From Oceanobacillus piezotolerans (lineage in GTDB: Bacteria; Bacillota; Bacilli; Bacillales; Amphibacillaceae), in NCBI RefSeq assembly GCF_003665065.1, contig NZ_RCHR01000002.1, positions 1 to 64,000 on the forward strand: a stretch of 64,000 nucleotides of DNA. Reading direction: 5' to 3'. The notes under the pieces are model-generated. The model was not told where the DNA came from. It saw nothing but the letters and a program-made list of their open reading frames with translations, and searched no databases. Shown here one piece after another: positions 63,080 to 64,000 of this stretch. The position numbers and the translations under genes were made by a program. The number at the start of each line of letters is the position of its first letter. Positions within the stretch are counted from its first letter, which is position 1.

Positions 63080-63713
63080 GCTTCACATTCCCTTCTCCTG
63101 TTATTCACTACTAAATTATTAATTACCTAGTGGATTTTCTCTATAGAGGAAAATGCTGGTTAGTAGGTCGCTCTATCTAAACTTTTAAACTAATTAGCAA
63201 AATATGTCAATTTGAGCAGTAATCCTTTCGCAACATTAGACATTAAATTAGTCCTATTTATGAAACCCAAATGTAAACAAAAAAATATAATTTGAGAACA
63301 ATACAAAAGATAATTAATGACAAAGTAGGATAATCCCAAAAGATTCGACAGGCATAAATGCACAAGTTTAAATATTGCTAGTTATAAGTGTTCATTTATT
63401 ATTACTATTTGATTACAATCTCTTTTTTTATAATGAAAAGAAATGCTTTTAGCTTGAATTATTCTAATAATTTTAACCCGAAGCTCCATTAGCTGAACCA
63501 AATTTCGCGCTTTTTCTAGTTCCACACTCCCTGAATCATAACCCTTATTTATATGTATTAAAGGAGCAGAAACTCCACTATAAATGCCACATTGAAAATG
63601 AAGTAAAATCCACTTTTTATTAAAACCAGTAGGACAGGTATGGATCCAATCTTCACATATAATCACTAATTTAGTGAAAGCTACTGTTAAACAATTTTTG
63701 GAGGAAAAACACG
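63080..63713. other. gap upstream of the Tad operon
   Basis: No convincing gene. A leftward promoter candidate is TTGACA (63205-63210), a 17-base spacer and TAAAAG (63182-63187), giving a leader of about 90 bases for cpaB. The minus-strand open frame 63382-63720 begins with a TTG inside the start region of the next gene and has no ribosome binding site. The rest is AT-rich. Confidence 0.5.
63182..63210 (-). promoter_or_regulatory. candidate promoter of the Tad operon
   Basis: On the minus strand there is a consensus -35 box TTGACA, a 17-base spacer and a moderate -10 box TAAAAG, about 100 bases before cpaB. It is the only good pair seen in this gap. Confidence 0.5.
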
Positions 63714-63965
63714 ATGCCAAAAAAACACCAAAGAAAATTCACCAATTTCGAAGCGATCGAACGTTCAAAAAATGAATTGATACCAGAGGAATTTCCAGAG
63801 GGGGCTTTTGGCTCCCCAGTTAATTCAAAAGAACCTGTGGAAGGAAAATCGACACCTTGGGAAGAAGGCCAGAAAAGGATGAGTGCGTTTGTTTATCCAG
63901 ATGAGGAGCAGCACGATGATTTACCTAGACAATTACCAGGGAGTCACCCTCTACATGATGAGTGA
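63714..63965 (+). CDS. small conserved cytosolic protein
   Basis: This 83-residue soluble protein is without a known domain: MPKKHQRKFTNFEAIERSKNE, then FPEGAFGSPVN, STPWEEGQKRMSAFVYPDEE and LPRQLPGSHPLHDE. It matches a family of short Bacillaceae proteins usually labelled cytosolic protein or hypothetical. GGAGG lies about nine bases before the ATG. It is divergent from the Tad operon. Function unknown. Confidence 0.75.
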   Translation: MPKKHQRKFTNFEAIERSKNELIPEEFPEGAFGSPVNSKEPVEGKSTPWEEGQKRMSAFVYPDEEQHDDLPRQLPGSHPLHDE

Positions 63966-64000
63966 TTTACAATTAAAACAGGGCACAAGAAAAGGAGCAT

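Noticed and set aside
63382-63720. 112-codon minus-strand frame in the gap before the Tad operon
   Set aside because: It begins with TTG inside the start region of the next gene, has no ribosome binding site, and the protein matches nothing that I recognise.

Overview
The window is about 64 kb of AT-rich chromosome from a Gram-positive, spore-forming member of the Bacillaceae, most likely a relative of Oceanobacillus or Virgibacillus. The evidence is the start of a 16S rRNA gene, the Bacillus subtilis-like gene order (leuS-ytqB-ytpB-ytoA-metK-pckA-ytkD-men, then yugO-yugI-pgi-patB-kapB, then yuiD-yuiC-yuiB-yumB-yumC-yutM-yuzD-yutI-yutH-yutG-yutF-yutE), AGGAGG ribosome binding sites, TTG/GTG starts, and sporulation-linked genes (kapB, yutH, ytpB). 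The genus is an inference; the family is well supported. Many start codons given here were chosen by ribosome binding site position rather than by the longest frame.

Layout. 1-780: 5' end of a leftward rRNA operon with tandem promoters and boxA. 0.8-12.3 kb: a secreted protein, T-box-controlled leuS, the tRNA methyltransferase gene ytqB, the sesquarterpene synthase gene ytpB, the gamma-carbonic-anhydrase-like ytoA, SAM-riboswitch-controlled metK, glycerate kinase, and pckA. 12.5-17.2 kb: an NMT1/THI5-like ABC transporter, a very short holin-like type I toxin candidate, ytkD and two unknown genes. 17.3-25.7 kb: menaquinone synthesis, with menFDHBE leftward and menA plus a thioesterase rightward (menC is missing). 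25.8-31.2 kb: ribU under an FMN riboswitch and a bacillopeptidase F-like protease. 32-52.6 kb: housekeeping and metabolic genes in B. subtilis-like order, including pgi, a Cu/Zn superoxide dismutase, kapB, a stand-alone HPr, deoD, ferredoxin-NADP reductase and Fe-S carriers. 53-63.1 kb: a leftward Tad/Flp pilus operon (cpaB-tadZ-tadA-tadB-tadC-leader peptide-flp-vWA lipoprotein-tadE-tadG-like-prepilin peptidase-second vWA lipoprotein).

The least described parts are: (i) the monoderm Tad operon, which carries two paralogous von Willebrand A lipoproteins, a 31-codon reading frame whose stop overlaps the pilin start (ATGA), and a 24-base copied piece of the pilin gene; (ii) three copies of a 320-360 base near-palindromic repeat, two of which carry an extra nested hairpin module; (iii) a 26-codon membrane toxin candidate in the gap between the ABC transporter and ytkD. 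No tRNA gene, CRISPR array, complete insertion sequence or prophage was seen.
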